Below are positions 26,632 through 35,156 of a DNA stretch of 64,000 nucleotides, piece after piece (the stretch's first letter is position 1; the number at the start of each line of letters is the position of its first letter). The notes beneath the pieces are model-generated. The model saw only the letters and a program-made list of their open reading frames with translations, was not told the DNA's origin and did no database searches. The stretch is from positions 45,235-109,234 of the forward strand of contig CANJZE010000014.1 in NCBI GenBank assembly GCA_947479455.1, given 5' to 3'. This DNA is from Bacteroidota bacterium. Its GTDB lineage: Bacteria > Bacteroidota > Bacteroidia > Chitinophagales > LD1. Position numbers and translations under genes: made by a program.

Positions 26632-28734
26632 TCAACTAATCTTTCCCCAAATTTTTTCTTTCGTTTCTTCTTTTAAAAATTGCAAAAGCAATTGATGCTC
26701 GGGTTTTGAAAGCGAAGGGTCGCTCGCTAATAAATTTTGTGCAGTAGTACGCGCAGCTTCTAACACATTAGCATCGTGAACTAAATCGGCTAAGCGAAGA
26801 TTGACCACACCGCTTTGTTGCGTGCCCTGAATATCTCCGGGACCACGTAGTTTTAAATCTTCTTCGGCAATAAGAAAGCCATCATTGGTTTTACACATAA
26901 TAGAAATGCGCTGCTTACTATCGTTCGATAATTTTTTCCCTGTCATTAAAATACAGAATGATTGTTCGGCTCCGCGACCAACTCTTCCGCGCAACTGATG
27001 CAGTTGTGATAAACCAAAGCGCTCGGCATTTTCAATAATCATCACACTCGCGTTGGGCACGTTCACACCTACTTCAATTACTGTAGTGGCAACCATAATT
27101 TGTGTTTCGCCTTTTACAAAACGCTGCATTTCATAATCTTTATCGGCACTACGCATTCTGCCATGCACAATACTTATTTGAAATTGCGGTTTAGGAAATG
27201 CGCGCGAAATACTTTCGTAGCCATCCATTAAATGTTTTAAATCCATGGCTTCGCTTTCTTCAATCAGCGGATACACGATATAAATTTGCCTGCCTTTATT
27301 TATTTCCTCTTGCATAAAACCAAACACACGCAGCCGCTCGGCATCGCTACGGTGAACGGTACGAATAGGTTTGCGCCCCGGAGGTAATTCGTCTATCACA
27401 CTCAAATCAAGGTCGCCATAAATAGTCATAGCGAGGGTGCGGGGTATAGGGGTAGCGGTCATCACTAAAATATGTGGCGGCTTTTCGTTTTTGGTCCAAA
27501 GGGCTGCACGCTGCGCCACACCAAAACGATGTTGTTCATCTATTACCACCATGCCTATGTTTTTAAAAACAACGCTTTCTTCAATGAGCGCATGTGTACC
27601 TATGAGAATATGGATTTTTCCCTCGGCTAAGTTTTCGAGAATAATTTTTCGCGCTTTGCCTTTTATGTTTCCAGTTAGCAATGCAACTTCTACATTCATA
27701 CCACGCAGTGCTTCGGTAATACTTTCGTAGTGTTGATTGGCAAGAATTTCTGTTGGTGCCATTAAGCACGCCTGAAAATTATTATCAATAGCCATGAGCA
27801 TGGCGAGCAATGCCACTACTGTTTTTCCGCTGCCTACATCGCCTTGTAGGAGGCGATTCATTTGTTTGCCCGTGAGCGAATCGCGTCTAATTTCTTTGAG
27901 CACTCTTTTTTGCGCGCCAGTTAATTCAAATTTTAACTGCTGATGATAGAAGCGGTCGAAGAGGGTATCAATTTTTTCAAAAACAAAACCTTTCGAAATT
28001 TCGTTGCGGTTACTTTTTACTTTGAGCACTTGCAACTGAATAAGAAACAGTTCTTCAAATTTTAACCTGCGCTGTGCTTCATGCAGCAGAGCTTCGCTTT
28101 TTGGAAAATGAATTTGCACCATGGCCTCAAAGCGCGAACACAAACGGTATTGCTGCACAATGGCTTTGGGTAAAAATTCGGGAACATCTTTTTCTTTCAG
28201 TTGAGCTACTAGCACGTGCGTTAACCGCGCAATGCCTTTGGAGTCGAGATATTTTTTCTTTGCTTTTTCGGAGGAGGAATAAACGGGCTGTAAACCCTTG
28301 CCACTCACTTTTAGTTCATCGGTAAAAACTTCTACTTCGGGGTGGGCAATGTTGAACTCGCCATTAAAAATGTTTGGTTTGCCAAACACGAGTATCTCCA
28401 CATTTGGCTTGAGTGTTTTTAAAATAAAGTCAATGCTTTGAAACCAGATTAATTCAACGGTGCCGCTTTCGTCTTTGAAAGTAGCAAGCAATCGTTTTTG
28501 TTTGCCGGTACTTAACTGGCGGAAGCCAGTAATTTTTCCTTTGAGTTGAATGTATTGGGTGAACGGATTGAGTTCTTTTATTTGATGAACGATGCTGCGG
28601 TCAACATACCTAAACGGATAATAACGCAGCAGTTCACCGAAGGTATGCACCTGCAACTCGTTGCGCATAAGTTCGCCCTTGGGAGGACCAACTCCTTTTA
28701 AATATTCGATGGGTGATTGAAGAAGCGTAGACAT
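26632..28734 (-). CDS. recG: ATP-dependent DNA helicase RecG
   Basis: 700 aa. It remodels stalled replication forks and Holliday junctions. The N-terminal wedge/OB domain (about 1-230) is followed by the helicase core: Walker A LLQGDVGSGKTVVALLAML, the DEQH box VVIDEQHRFGVAQRAALW, MTATPIPRT, then the second RecA domain with VATTVIEVGVNVPNAS, ERFGLSQLHQLRGRVGRG and the C-terminal TRG region (GPGDIQGTQQSGV). The length is normal. It stands alone on the minus strand between intergenic repeats. Confidence 0.97.
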   Translation of the reverse strand: MSTLLQSPIEYLKGVGPPKGELMRNELQVHTFGELLRYYPFRYVDRSIVHQIKELNPFTQYIQLKGKITGFRQLSTGKQKRLLATFKDESGTVELIWFQSIDFILKTLKPNVEILVFGKPNIFNGEFNIAHPEVEVFTDELKVSGKGLQPVYSSSEKAKKKYLDSKGIARLTHVLVAQLKEKDVPEFLPKAIVQQYRLCSRFEAMVQIHFPKSEALLHEAQRRLKFEELFLIQLQVLKVKSNRNEISKGFVFEKIDTLFDRFYHQQLKFELTGAQKRVLKEIRRDSLTGKQMNRLLQGDVGSGKTVVALLAMLMAIDNNFQACLMAPTEILANQHYESITEALRGMNVEVALLTGNIKGKARKIILENLAEGKIHILIGTHALIEESVVFKNIGMVVIDEQHRFGVAQRAALWTKNEKPPHILVMTATPIPRTLAMTIYGDLDLSVIDELPPGRKPIRTVHRSDAERLRVFGFMQEEINKGRQIYIVYPLIEESEAMDLKHLMDGYESISRAFPKPQFQISIVHGRMRSADKDYEMQRFVKGETQIMVATTVIEVGVNVPNASVMIIENAERFGLSQLHQLRGRVGRGAEQSFCILMTGKKLSNDSKQRISIMCKTNDGFLIAEEDLKLRGPGDIQGTQQSGVVNLRLADLVHDANVLEAARTTAQNLLASDPSLSKPEHQLLLQFLKEETKEKIWGKIS

Positions 28735-28794
28735 TTTCGAAACCGAAATAAAACTTTCGTTTTGAAACTTCAGAAAAGAGTTTTTAGAATTGAG

Positions 28795-28825
28795 TTACTG
28801 AGGTTAACAGAGGCAAATAAATTTG
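28795..28825 (+). promoter_or_regulatory. Putative promoter of the toxin-antitoxin operon
   Basis: A perfect -7 box TAAATTTG (28818-28825), with TTAC 19 bp upstream as a degenerate -33 element. The antitoxin ATG is 12 bp after the box, so the leader would be very short. Confidence 0.45.
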
Positions 28826-28837
28826 TAAATTCACCTT

Positions 28838-29050
28838 ATGGAAACATTGGTAAAAATTAAGAACACGAACGAAGGGAAAAAACTTTTAGGCCTATTAAAA
28901 ACCATGAACTACGTAGAAGTGCTCAATGGAAATCAACAACTAATAGATGTGGCTGATCTAAAAGCGCGCATTAAACGTGCACAGAAAGGGAAATTTTATT
29001 CGGTAGAAGAATCAATGCAACGTACGAATAGATGGAAGGTTGGCAAATAG
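28838..29050 (+). CDS. Putative antitoxin (upstream partner of RelE/ParE toxin)
   Basis: 70 aa, charged and helical (METLVKIKNTNEGKKLLGLL; LKARIKRAQKGKFYSVEES). It resembles small Bacteroidota antitoxins that precede RelE/ParE toxins; the DNA-binding part is not obvious and it may be of the short type that binds only the toxin. It overlaps the downstream toxin gene by 19 bp, which supports coupled expression. The role is inferred from size and position. Confidence 0.72.
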   Translation: METLVKIKNTNEGKKLLGLLKTMNYVEVLNGNQQLIDVADLKARIKRAQKGKFYSVEESMQRTNRWKVGK

Positions 29051-29352
29051 AAATAAGCGAATTTGTAGAAAATGACTTAAGAGAGGAATGCGAATATTTC
29101 GAACAGCATCACTCTGAAAAATACGCTCAACAATTTTGGAAAGAATTTTATAAGCAGGTAGATACCATTCTTCCTAATCCGCTCAAATATTCTGAATGTC
29201 GATTTTTACCTACTAAAAAGAAAGGTTACAGAAATATTATTTGGGGCAACTACTTGATTATTTATCGTATAAAATCTAAGGTGGTTCAGGTATTGACTTT
29301 GTTTCATACCAAACAACATCCTAACAAAATTAAGCAGACAAGAAGGAGATAG
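29032..29352 (+). CDS. RelE/ParE-superfamily toxin
   Basis: 106 aa. The RelE/ParE fold pattern is visible: IEISEFVENDLREECEYFEQ (N-terminal strand and helical hairpin), a helix up to PNPLKYSECRFLPTKKKGYR, then the sheet NIIWGNYLIIYRIKSKVVQV and LTLFHTKQHPNKI. Such toxins either cleave ribosome-bound mRNA (RelE) or poison gyrase (ParE); the LFHTKQHP ending is closer to ParE-like proteins. The toxin lies second in a two-gene operon with a 19-bp overlap. Confidence 0.85.
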   Translation: MEGWQIEISEFVENDLREECEYFEQHHSEKYAQQFWKEFYKQVDTILPNPLKYSECRFLPTKKKGYRNIIWGNYLIIYRIKSKVVQVLTLFHTKQHPNKIKQTRRR

Positions 29353-29368
29353 AAAAACTGAAATTAAA

Positions 29369-31126
29369 TTACGTTAGAATTTTTATCCCAACTTCCTTTA
29401 ATGCTTTTTCATCTACCGGTGTAGGTGCGTCCATCATTAAATCTCTGCCGCCCGAAGTTTTAGGATAAGCAATTACATCGCGAATAGTTTCTCCGCCTGT
29501 CATGAGCATTACAATTCTGTCCAAGCCAAAAGCGCAACCACCGTGCGGTGGCGCACCGTATTTAAATGCATTGAGCATAAAGCCGAAACGATTATCGCGC
29601 TCTACTGGATCGAAACCTAAGTTATTGAACACCTTCTCTTGAATATCTTTTTGGTGAATACGAATAGAACCAGAAAGAATTTCGTTGCCGTTCATTACCA
29701 TGTCATACGTTTGCGCACGAACACGCGTAGGGTCGGTGTCGAAATATTGCATATCCTCGGGATGTGGCGAACAGAAAGGATGATGCGCAAAAGTAATGTC
29801 GCCAGTCTCTTCATCTTTTTCAAAAAGAGGGAAGTCAATAATCCACAACACACTCCAGTCGCCTTCTTTAATCCAGTTGTTTTTCTTCGCCAGTTCCAAA
29901 CGCAAATCGCCTAACGATTTACGAACCTTCGAAGTTTTATCAGCAGCAATCAAAAGCAAATCGCCTTTCTTAGCATCGAATGCTTTGCCTATTTCGCGCA
30001 GTTGCTCTTCGGTAAAAAATTTATCAATAGAAGATTTTACGGTGCCGTCTTCGTTGAATTTCACAGTAACCAAACCGTTTAATCCGCGGTGCGAAGCTTT
30101 TACAAACTCGGTGTATTCATCGGTCTGCTTCCGCGAATGAGCGGCACAACCTTTCGCATTTAATCCCGCAACAATTCCTCCGGCTGCAATAGCATTATTG
30201 AAAATCGCAAATTCATTTTTTGGCAAAACGGAATTGAGTTCAACAATCTTGCAGTCGAAACGCAAATCGGGCTTATCGCTGCCGTATAATTTCAACGCAT
30301 CGTCATAACGCAAACGCTTAAGCGCAGGCAAATCATAACTCAATACTTTTTTAAACACATGCTGAATCAATCCACCAAAGGTTTCAAAAATATCTTCCTG
30401 ATGTACGAAACTCATTTCGCAGTCCACTTGCGTAAACTCGGGTTGACGGTCACCACGAAAATCTTCATCTCTAAAACAACGCACAATCTGATAGTATCTA
30501 TCCATACCCGCTACCATCAACAACTGTTTCAAAATCTGTGGCGATTGCGGAAGCGCATAAAAACTTCCATGCTGCAAACGCGAAGGCACTAAAAAATCAC
30601 GTGCACCTTCTGGTGTTGATTTTATCAAGCAAGGAGTTTCTATTTCTACAAACTCTTTCGAATCTAAATACTCACGTACAGCTTTATTGATTGCAGCACG
30701 TGTCATTAGCGTGTCTCGCATTTTAGGTCTGCGAATATCTAAGTAACGATATTTTAAACGCAATTCTTCATTGCCGTCTGTATCGTTTTCTATAAGGAAA
30801 GGAGGTGTTTCACTTTCGCTAATTACATTCATTTCGCTCACAGTAATTTCAATTTCACCGGTAGGTATGTTCAGGTTCTTGCTACTGCGCCCAGTCACTT
30901 TTCCTTTCACTTGAATCACAAACTCGCGGCCCAATTTATTTGCACGGTCGCAGAGCTGTGCATCTAAATCGTTATTGAAAACCAATTGCGTTAAACCATA
31001 ACGGTCGCGCAAATCTACAAAGGTCATTCCGCCAAGTGCACGGCTTTTTTGCACCCAGCCACTTAGCGTTACTTCATTACCAACGTTTTTCAAATTCAAT
31101 TCACCACAGGTGTGTGTTCTGTACAT
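29369..31126 (-). CDS. aspS: Aspartyl-tRNA synthetase
   Basis: 585 aa class II synthetase that charges tRNA-Asp. The N-terminal OB anticodon-binding domain (LSGWVQKSRALGGMTFVDLR) comes first. Motif 2 is FRDEDFRGDRQPEFTQVDCE, a bacterial-type GAD insertion occupies the middle, and motif 3 is GAPPHGGCAFGLDRIVMLM. The length fits the bacterial-type enzyme. Whether it is discriminating or also charges tRNA-Asn cannot be decided from the motifs read here. It is separated from the upstream gene by a 153-bp gap that contains a repeat array. Confidence 0.96.
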   Translation of the reverse strand: MYRTHTCGELNLKNVGNEVTLSGWVQKSRALGGMTFVDLRDRYGLTQLVFNNDLDAQLCDRANKLGREFVIQVKGKVTGRSSKNLNIPTGEIEITVSEMNVISESETPPFLIENDTDGNEELRLKYRYLDIRRPKMRDTLMTRAAINKAVREYLDSKEFVEIETPCLIKSTPEGARDFLVPSRLQHGSFYALPQSPQILKQLLMVAGMDRYYQIVRCFRDEDFRGDRQPEFTQVDCEMSFVHQEDIFETFGGLIQHVFKKVLSYDLPALKRLRYDDALKLYGSDKPDLRFDCKIVELNSVLPKNEFAIFNNAIAAGGIVAGLNAKGCAAHSRKQTDEYTEFVKASHRGLNGLVTVKFNEDGTVKSSIDKFFTEEQLREIGKAFDAKKGDLLLIAADKTSKVRKSLGDLRLELAKKNNWIKEGDWSVLWIIDFPLFEKDEETGDITFAHHPFCSPHPEDMQYFDTDPTRVRAQTYDMVMNGNEILSGSIRIHQKDIQEKVFNNLGFDPVERDNRFGFMLNAFKYGAPPHGGCAFGLDRIVMLMTGGETIRDVIAYPKTSGGRDLMMDAPTPVDEKALKEVGIKILT

Positions 31127-31182
31127 AATTCAAAATTTAGGCGGTGAAAATAATAAAGTCAATTTATGGAGAATGACGGATG

Positions 31183-31282
31183 AAATTAGAAATACGAAAC
31201 TTGAAATACGAAATGAAAACCAAAGACAAGATCTGAACTGTGTTCCAAATTTCGTATTTCGTAATTCGAACTTCGTAATTTA
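31183..31282. repeat. Intergenic inverted word array (GAAATACGAA type)
   Basis: GAAATACGAAAT at 31203-31214 has its exact inverse ATTTCGTATTTC at 31249-31260. Both arms extend outward in further ACGAA/TTCGT words (GAAATACGAAACTTGAAATA on the left, TTCGTAATTCGAACTTCGTA on the right). The spacer is about 34 bp. It occupies most of the gap upstream of aspS. Confidence 0.8.
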
Positions 31283-31822
31283 CTTCTCTCCTCCTGCTCC
31301 TTTAAACTGGTCGATGGTGTTCTTGAAAAGAATATTGAACGTAGTGAGTGAGCCGTAGATACGCGTGATGTATTGTTGCAAGTCAACCTTTTCTTCGTCA
31401 GTTAAAACTTTGTGCGAGTTGATGTTCTGCTCGAGTACCCGAAGGCGGTCGCGTAGCATTATAATTTTGTGAAAGAAAGTTTCAATAGGAATTTCTTTGG
31501 GTTGAATACTTGCATCGCCCGATTTAATAATCAGCGTTCCGCTGTTCCATCTATTTGCGAGCGGAACAATTTCCTGCAAATCACTTTTCTCATCTACCAC
31601 TTCACGAATAGCTCGTTTGATATCGTCAATGGTAATAGGAACTACATCGGCAGTAGATTTTTCCAACACTGTTATGCCATTATAATCACGCGCAATGCCA
31701 CGAGTGTCTCCACCATCTTTAAACCAAACAGAATAAAATTCGGTGTCCATATCCACTACCACTCCCCTTCCGTATTTCGGATGTTCAATGCGTGAACCAA
31801 TGCCTAAGTTATAATCGCCCAT
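31280..31822 (-). CDS. Conserved Bacteroidota protein with CarD-like N-terminal motif
   Basis: 180 aa. The N-terminus (IGSRIEHPKYGRGVVVDMDT) looks like the small SH3/Tudor-like fold seen at the start of CarD/TRCF-type or UvrD C-terminal modules, with V-x-H-P-x-Y-G-x-G. The rest is helical and charged (FFHKIIMLRDRLRVLEQNIN; DLQQYITRIYGSLTTF). I recognise it as a recurrent uncharacterised Bacteroidota protein. Nucleic-acid or polymerase binding is possible but only inferred. Confidence 0.62.
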   Translation of the reverse strand: MGDYNLGIGSRIEHPKYGRGVVVDMDTEFYSVWFKDGGDTRGIARDYNGITVLEKSTADVVPITIDDIKRAIREVVDEKSDLQEIVPLANRWNSGTLIIKSGDASIQPKEIPIETFFHKIIMLRDRLRVLEQNINSHKVLTDEEKVDLQQYITRIYGSLTTFNILFKNTIDQFKGAGGEK

Positions 31823-31865
31823 AGTTTTTTGATTTTAGATGATGAACAAATTAGCCGATTGAATT

Positions 31866-32849
31866 TTACTTTTTCAAAAATGCCGCAATCCGTTTTCTCA
31901 CATTCTCGCGTATATCGTACCAAAACAAATTGTAATCGGCAATGTGCAGGTTTCCCCAACCGTTTACAATCGGTAAACTGTTTTCTACCCACAAATAGTT
32001 ATCGTGAATTTCGGTACATACATTATTCAAATACTTTTTATTGAAATCAAGAAGAATAGCTCCCTTACTGCAAACTTTGGCTGCCGGTTCAAGCGAACTA
32101 GTCCAAGTAAGTGGATTAACGCAAACGTTTCCATATAATGCAATGCCGTCAGGTACATACCCCTTCTTGAATGATGCCCAGGTGATATAGCAACCCGTTT
32201 CGGTTTCATTGCGACAAGGTTCAAGCACTTTATACATAGCAGTATCAATCGCGTAACCAATCACATAAGCTGCCACCATTCTGTTTTGTAGATTCGTAGA
32301 GTCGATCATTTCTTTCAATAATCTTCTTGCATGATAAGTTCCCTGACTGTGCGAAGCAATAATGAAAGGTCGTTCGTGATTATAGTTATCGAGATAATAT
32401 TGAAAAGCACGCTTCACATCATCATATGCAAATGCCAAAGATTTTGGACCATTCTCTTTATCGTAGAATGCTTTGATGATGGATTGACGATATCGTGGTG
32501 CATAAACCTGACAACTTGCATTAAATACGCTCGCCTGATATTGCACGGGCTTTGAATCAATTTTTTTGTTGAGCGTTTTGTCGCTTAAGTCAGCATTCCA
32601 GGTTGTCCCGCTTTCGTAAATTGTAGGATAGATGTAAAACACATCCACCGATTTTAGCGAATCGTTCACCCACTTTTCCTCATTCGGAATTTTATCAGCC
32701 GCATCGTGTCGAAATGGAAGTGCGCTCCAGTTTTTTAACAATGAATAATCAGGCGCAGCAGGCTGGTCATTAGCATTAAAAACCGCTGGAAGTTGTGCGG
32801 GCAAAAAGTAGGAGGATGAGCAAAGAAAAAAGAGCAATAGATTTTTCAT
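31866..32849 (-). CDS. DUF3089 alpha/beta hydrolase, exported
   Basis: 327 aa with an N-terminal signal-like segment (LLLFFLCSSSYFLPAQ). The DUF3089 pattern is evident: VDVFYIYPTIYESGTTWNAD, VFNASCQVYAPRYRQS, the nucleophile elbow IASHSQGTYHARRLLKEM, and AAYVIGYAID. The fold predicts a lipase/esterase-like serine hydrolase in the periplasm or envelope. The physiological substrate is unknown. It is divergent from the EGF-like lipoprotein gene. Confidence 0.83.
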   Translation of the reverse strand: MKNLLLFFLCSSSYFLPAQLPAVFNANDQPAAPDYSLLKNWSALPFRHDAADKIPNEEKWVNDSLKSVDVFYIYPTIYESGTTWNADLSDKTLNKKIDSKPVQYQASVFNASCQVYAPRYRQSIIKAFYDKENGPKSLAFAYDDVKRAFQYYLDNYNHERPFIIASHSQGTYHARRLLKEMIDSTNLQNRMVAAYVIGYAIDTAMYKVLEPCRNETETGCYITWASFKKGYVPDGIALYGNVCVNPLTWTSSLEPAAKVCSKGAILLDFNKKYLNNVCTEIHDNYLWVENSLPIVNGWGNLHIADYNLFWYDIRENVRKRIAAFLKK

Positions 32850-32897
32850 GTTGTTTGAATGCTTGTTTTATTTTCGTTTTTGATAAATGTTTTAAAA

Positions 32898-33425
32898 ATG
32901 AAAAAAGAGATGACAAAAATATTTTTAGTTATGGTATTACTGGTAACTATTTCGGCTTGCGAAAGACAAAGTTGTAATAATGTGACTTGCCCGGTTGGTC
33001 AGGCCTGTAATAGTGGCAAATGTTTTTGTGCCGATGGTTATGAGGGCACTAATTGCGATGTTGAAAGCAATTCCAAGTACGTGTCGGGTTCCTTGGGTGG
33101 CTCTGGGTACAAAGATTGGCAGGTTTATGAAACATGTAATAGTTCGGCCTCCAATTTCCCCGCTTATTTTTCTACCATCACTCATAATTCAACCAACCCG
33201 AGTGAAATTGAAATCAATAATTTTTTTGGTCGAGGAACGGTGTATGCCAATATTAGGACTGACCAAAGCAACCAAGGCAATATTGTAGAAATAAACACGC
33301 AAGATTGCGGAGGTGTTACGGTGAGTGGTCAGGGAACTTATAATGTTGCTAACAGCCGAATTGTTTTCCAAATCAATTATACGTTGTTTGGCGCAAGCTA
33401 CAACTGTACCCATACTTTTTATTGA
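32898..33425 (+). CDS. Lipoprotein with EGF-like cysteine motif
   Basis: 175 aa from the ATG at 32898; the track start at 32859 adds a non-signal stretch. Signal peptide with lipobox TISAC. After the lipidated Cys there is a compact Cys-rich segment, CNNVTCPVGQACNSGKCFC followed by ADGYEGTNC, an EGF-like pattern with the terminal C-x-C-x(2)-GYxGxxC. A beta-rich C-terminal domain of about 110 aa with a few Cys follows. It is probably outer-membrane or surface anchored. I recall EGF-like lipoproteins of this type in Bacteroidota with no known function. Confidence 0.72.
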   Translation: MKKEMTKIFLVMVLLVTISACERQSCNNVTCPVGQACNSGKCFCADGYEGTNCDVESNSKYVSGSLGGSGYKDWQVYETCNSSASNFPAYFSTITHNSTNPSEIEINNFFGRGTVYANIRTDQSNQGNIVEINTQDCGGVTVSGQGTYNVANSRIVFQINYTLFGASYNCTHTFY

Positions 33426-33426
33426 A

Positions 33427-33464
33427 ATAAAAAAACGCTGCACTTTTTCAATCACAGCATTTTT
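33427..33464. terminator. Putative bidirectional terminator
   Basis: AAAAAACGCTG and CAGCATTTTT pair around a 13-nt interior with one mismatch, leaving A- and T-runs on both sides. It lies between two convergent genes. The stem core is short, so confidence is moderate. Confidence 0.55.
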
Positions 33465-33484
33465 ACAATCTGTTTTTCAATAAA

Positions 33485-34027
33485 TTATTTTTCTAAAAAC
33501 CCTCCCAGTATATCGTCCAATCTTCCTTTGTTGCTACTAAGAAACCGGCCGGTTAATCCTGCTATATCAACACCATCACCTCTTCGCATTTGCGAAACAA
33601 TATTTCCGAAATCAACTCCCCTAGTTCCACCGCCCCCGGCAAGGTGACTCATGATATCGTTCATACTAAAACTTGAATCTGTCGGGTCGTTAGTTTTGCT
33701 TGAAAATTTTTCAAGCACCTGAGGTATCAATGAGCTGGCAATGTTTTGTGCTTGTGCTCCATCTACTCCGAATTTACTACTCAAACTGCCGGCTAGTTGC
33801 GAAACAATGTTTTCTACCAGCGGATTGCTTGTAAGATTTTGTGCGTTACCAAACAAACCCAATATCTCTTGCAAATTGCCTTGGCTCACTGCTTGCGAAA
33901 GATGGTCGTGAATAGCGTTGGTAGCTTCGCCCACAGCGGCTTCGTTATGTTGATTTGGAATGGCGTTGTTGTTTACGATTGCATCTTGGGCATTTTCTTT
34001 TACCAAGTTAAAGAGTTGTTCGAGCAT
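33485..34027 (-). CDS. DUF937/YidB-like helical protein
   Basis: 180 aa from the ATG at 34027 (MLEQLFNLVKENAQDAI); the track start at 34081 adds residues not typical of the family. It is helical and Gln/Asn/Ser-rich, with a flexible GGGGTRG loop and a repeated pattern of short helices (VENIVSQLAGSLSSKFGV; IASSLIPQVLEKF; DDILGGFLEK). This resembles bacterial DUF937/YidB proteins of unknown function. There is no signal peptide. Confidence 0.65.
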   Translation of the reverse strand: MLEQLFNLVKENAQDAIVNNNAIPNQHNEAAVGEATNAIHDHLSQAVSQGNLQEILGLFGNAQNLTSNPLVENIVSQLAGSLSSKFGVDGAQAQNIASSLIPQVLEKFSSKTNDPTDSSFSMNDIMSHLAGGGGTRGVDFGNIVSQMRRGDGVDIAGLTGRFLSSNKGRLDDILGGFLEK

Positions 34028-34137
34028 GATTAGAATTTTAGATGTTGTTCTGTAATCCAAGAATACAAATTCAACACACACATTTCAGTCTGTTGTTTAA
34101 AATCTATTGTCTATTTATCTTATTCTCATTTCAATTT

Positions 34138-34145
34138 TATATTTG
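34138..34145 (+). promoter_or_regulatory. Putative -7 promoter element for the ACMSD-kynU operon
   Basis: TATATTTG matches TAnnTTTG exactly and lies 7 bp before the ATG at 34152. A TTTA lies 20 bp upstream. If it is used, the leader would be almost absent. Weak support on its own. Confidence 0.35.
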
Positions 34146-34151
34146 GCGAAG

Positions 34152-35156
34152 ATGAAGATTGACATACACACCCACATTATTCCTGAGCATCTTCCGCGAT
34201 GGAGCGAAAAATTTGGCTATGGTGGCTTCATTCATCTCGATCATCACAAACCATGTTGCGCGCGCATGATGAAGGACGATGAGTTCTTCCGCGAGATTGA
34301 AAATAATTGTTGGGATGCCGAGGCGCGATTGAAAGATTGCAAACACACAAAAGTAGATGTTCAGGTGCTTTCTACTATTCCAATCCTTTTTAATTATTGG
34401 GCAAAGCCCAAACACTGCCACGAAGTTTCTCGCTTTCTGAACGACCACATTGCAGAAGTAGTGGAACGCTATCCAAAAAAATTTATCGGTTTGGGAACTA
34501 TTCCCATGCAGAATGCGGACATCGCCATTAAGGAATTAGAGCGTTGCAAAAAAATAGGATTAGTAGGAATTGAAATTGGAAGCAACATCAACGACATCAA
34601 TTTAAATGAGCCACAATTTTTTCCAATTTATGAAGCCGCGCAGGAGCTAGATTTAGCCGTTTTTGTTCACCCGTGGAATATGATGGGCACCAAACAAATG
34701 AGCAAGTATTGGTTGCCGTGGTTGGTAGGAATGCCGGCTGAAACTTCGCGCGCCATTTGTTCTATGATTTTTGGTGGTGTGTTTGAAAAATTTCCAAAAC
34801 TGCGAATTGCATTTGCGCATGGCGGTGGTTCTTTTCCTTCAACTATAGGAAGAGTTGAGCAAGGTTTTAAAGTGCGCCCTGATTTAACTGCGCTCGACAA
34901 CAACGTAAACCCACGCGATTACCTCGGACATTTTTATGTGGACTCGCTGATTCACGACACAAAGTTTTTGCAGTATGTAATTGATTTAATTGGCGAAGAC
35001 AAAATCTGTTGCGGCAGCGATTATCCATTTCCATTGGGTGAAGCCATACCGGGAGAAGAAATTGAAGCGCTTGATGCTCCGAAAAAAGTGAAAGACAAAT
35101 TGCTTTTTAAGAATGCTTTGAATTGGTTGCAATTGGATAAGAAAAAATTTGTGTGA
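34152..35156 (+). CDS. 2-amino-3-carboxymuconate-6-semialdehyde decarboxylase (ACMSD)-like amidohydrolase
   Basis: 334 aa from the ATG at 34152. Zn-dependent amidohydrolase-fold decarboxylase. The N-terminal metal motif KIDIHTHIIPEHLP, then the His of FVHPWNMMGT, HGGGSFPSTIGR and the late Asp of CCGSDYPFPLG match ACMSD. In the kynurenine pathway ACMSD removes CO2 from ACMS and diverts it from quinolinate/NAD synthesis toward catabolism. Assignment is strengthened by the kynureninase gene, whose ATG overlaps this stop by one base (TGATG). The track start at 34107 has no family support. Confidence 0.88.
   Translation: MKIDIHTHIIPEHLPRWSEKFGYGGFIHLDHHKPCCARMMKDDEFFREIENNCWDAEARLKDCKHTKVDVQVLSTIPILFNYWAKPKHCHEVSRFLNDHIAEVVERYPKKFIGLGTIPMQNADIAIKELERCKKIGLVGIEIGSNINDINLNEPQFFPIYEAAQELDLAVFVHPWNMMGTKQMSKYWLPWLVGMPAETSRAICSMIFGGVFEKFPKLRIAFAHGGGSFPSTIGRVEQGFKVRPDLTALDNNVNPRDYLGHFYVDSLIHDTKFLQYVIDLIGEDKICCGSDYPFPLGEAIPGEEIEALDAPKKVKDKLLFKNALNWLQLDKKKFV

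Noticed and set aside
31124-31160. TTGA-N19-TAAATTTT as an aspS promoter on the minus strand.
   Set aside because: Spacing fits but the start would fall on the ATG; the match is weak.
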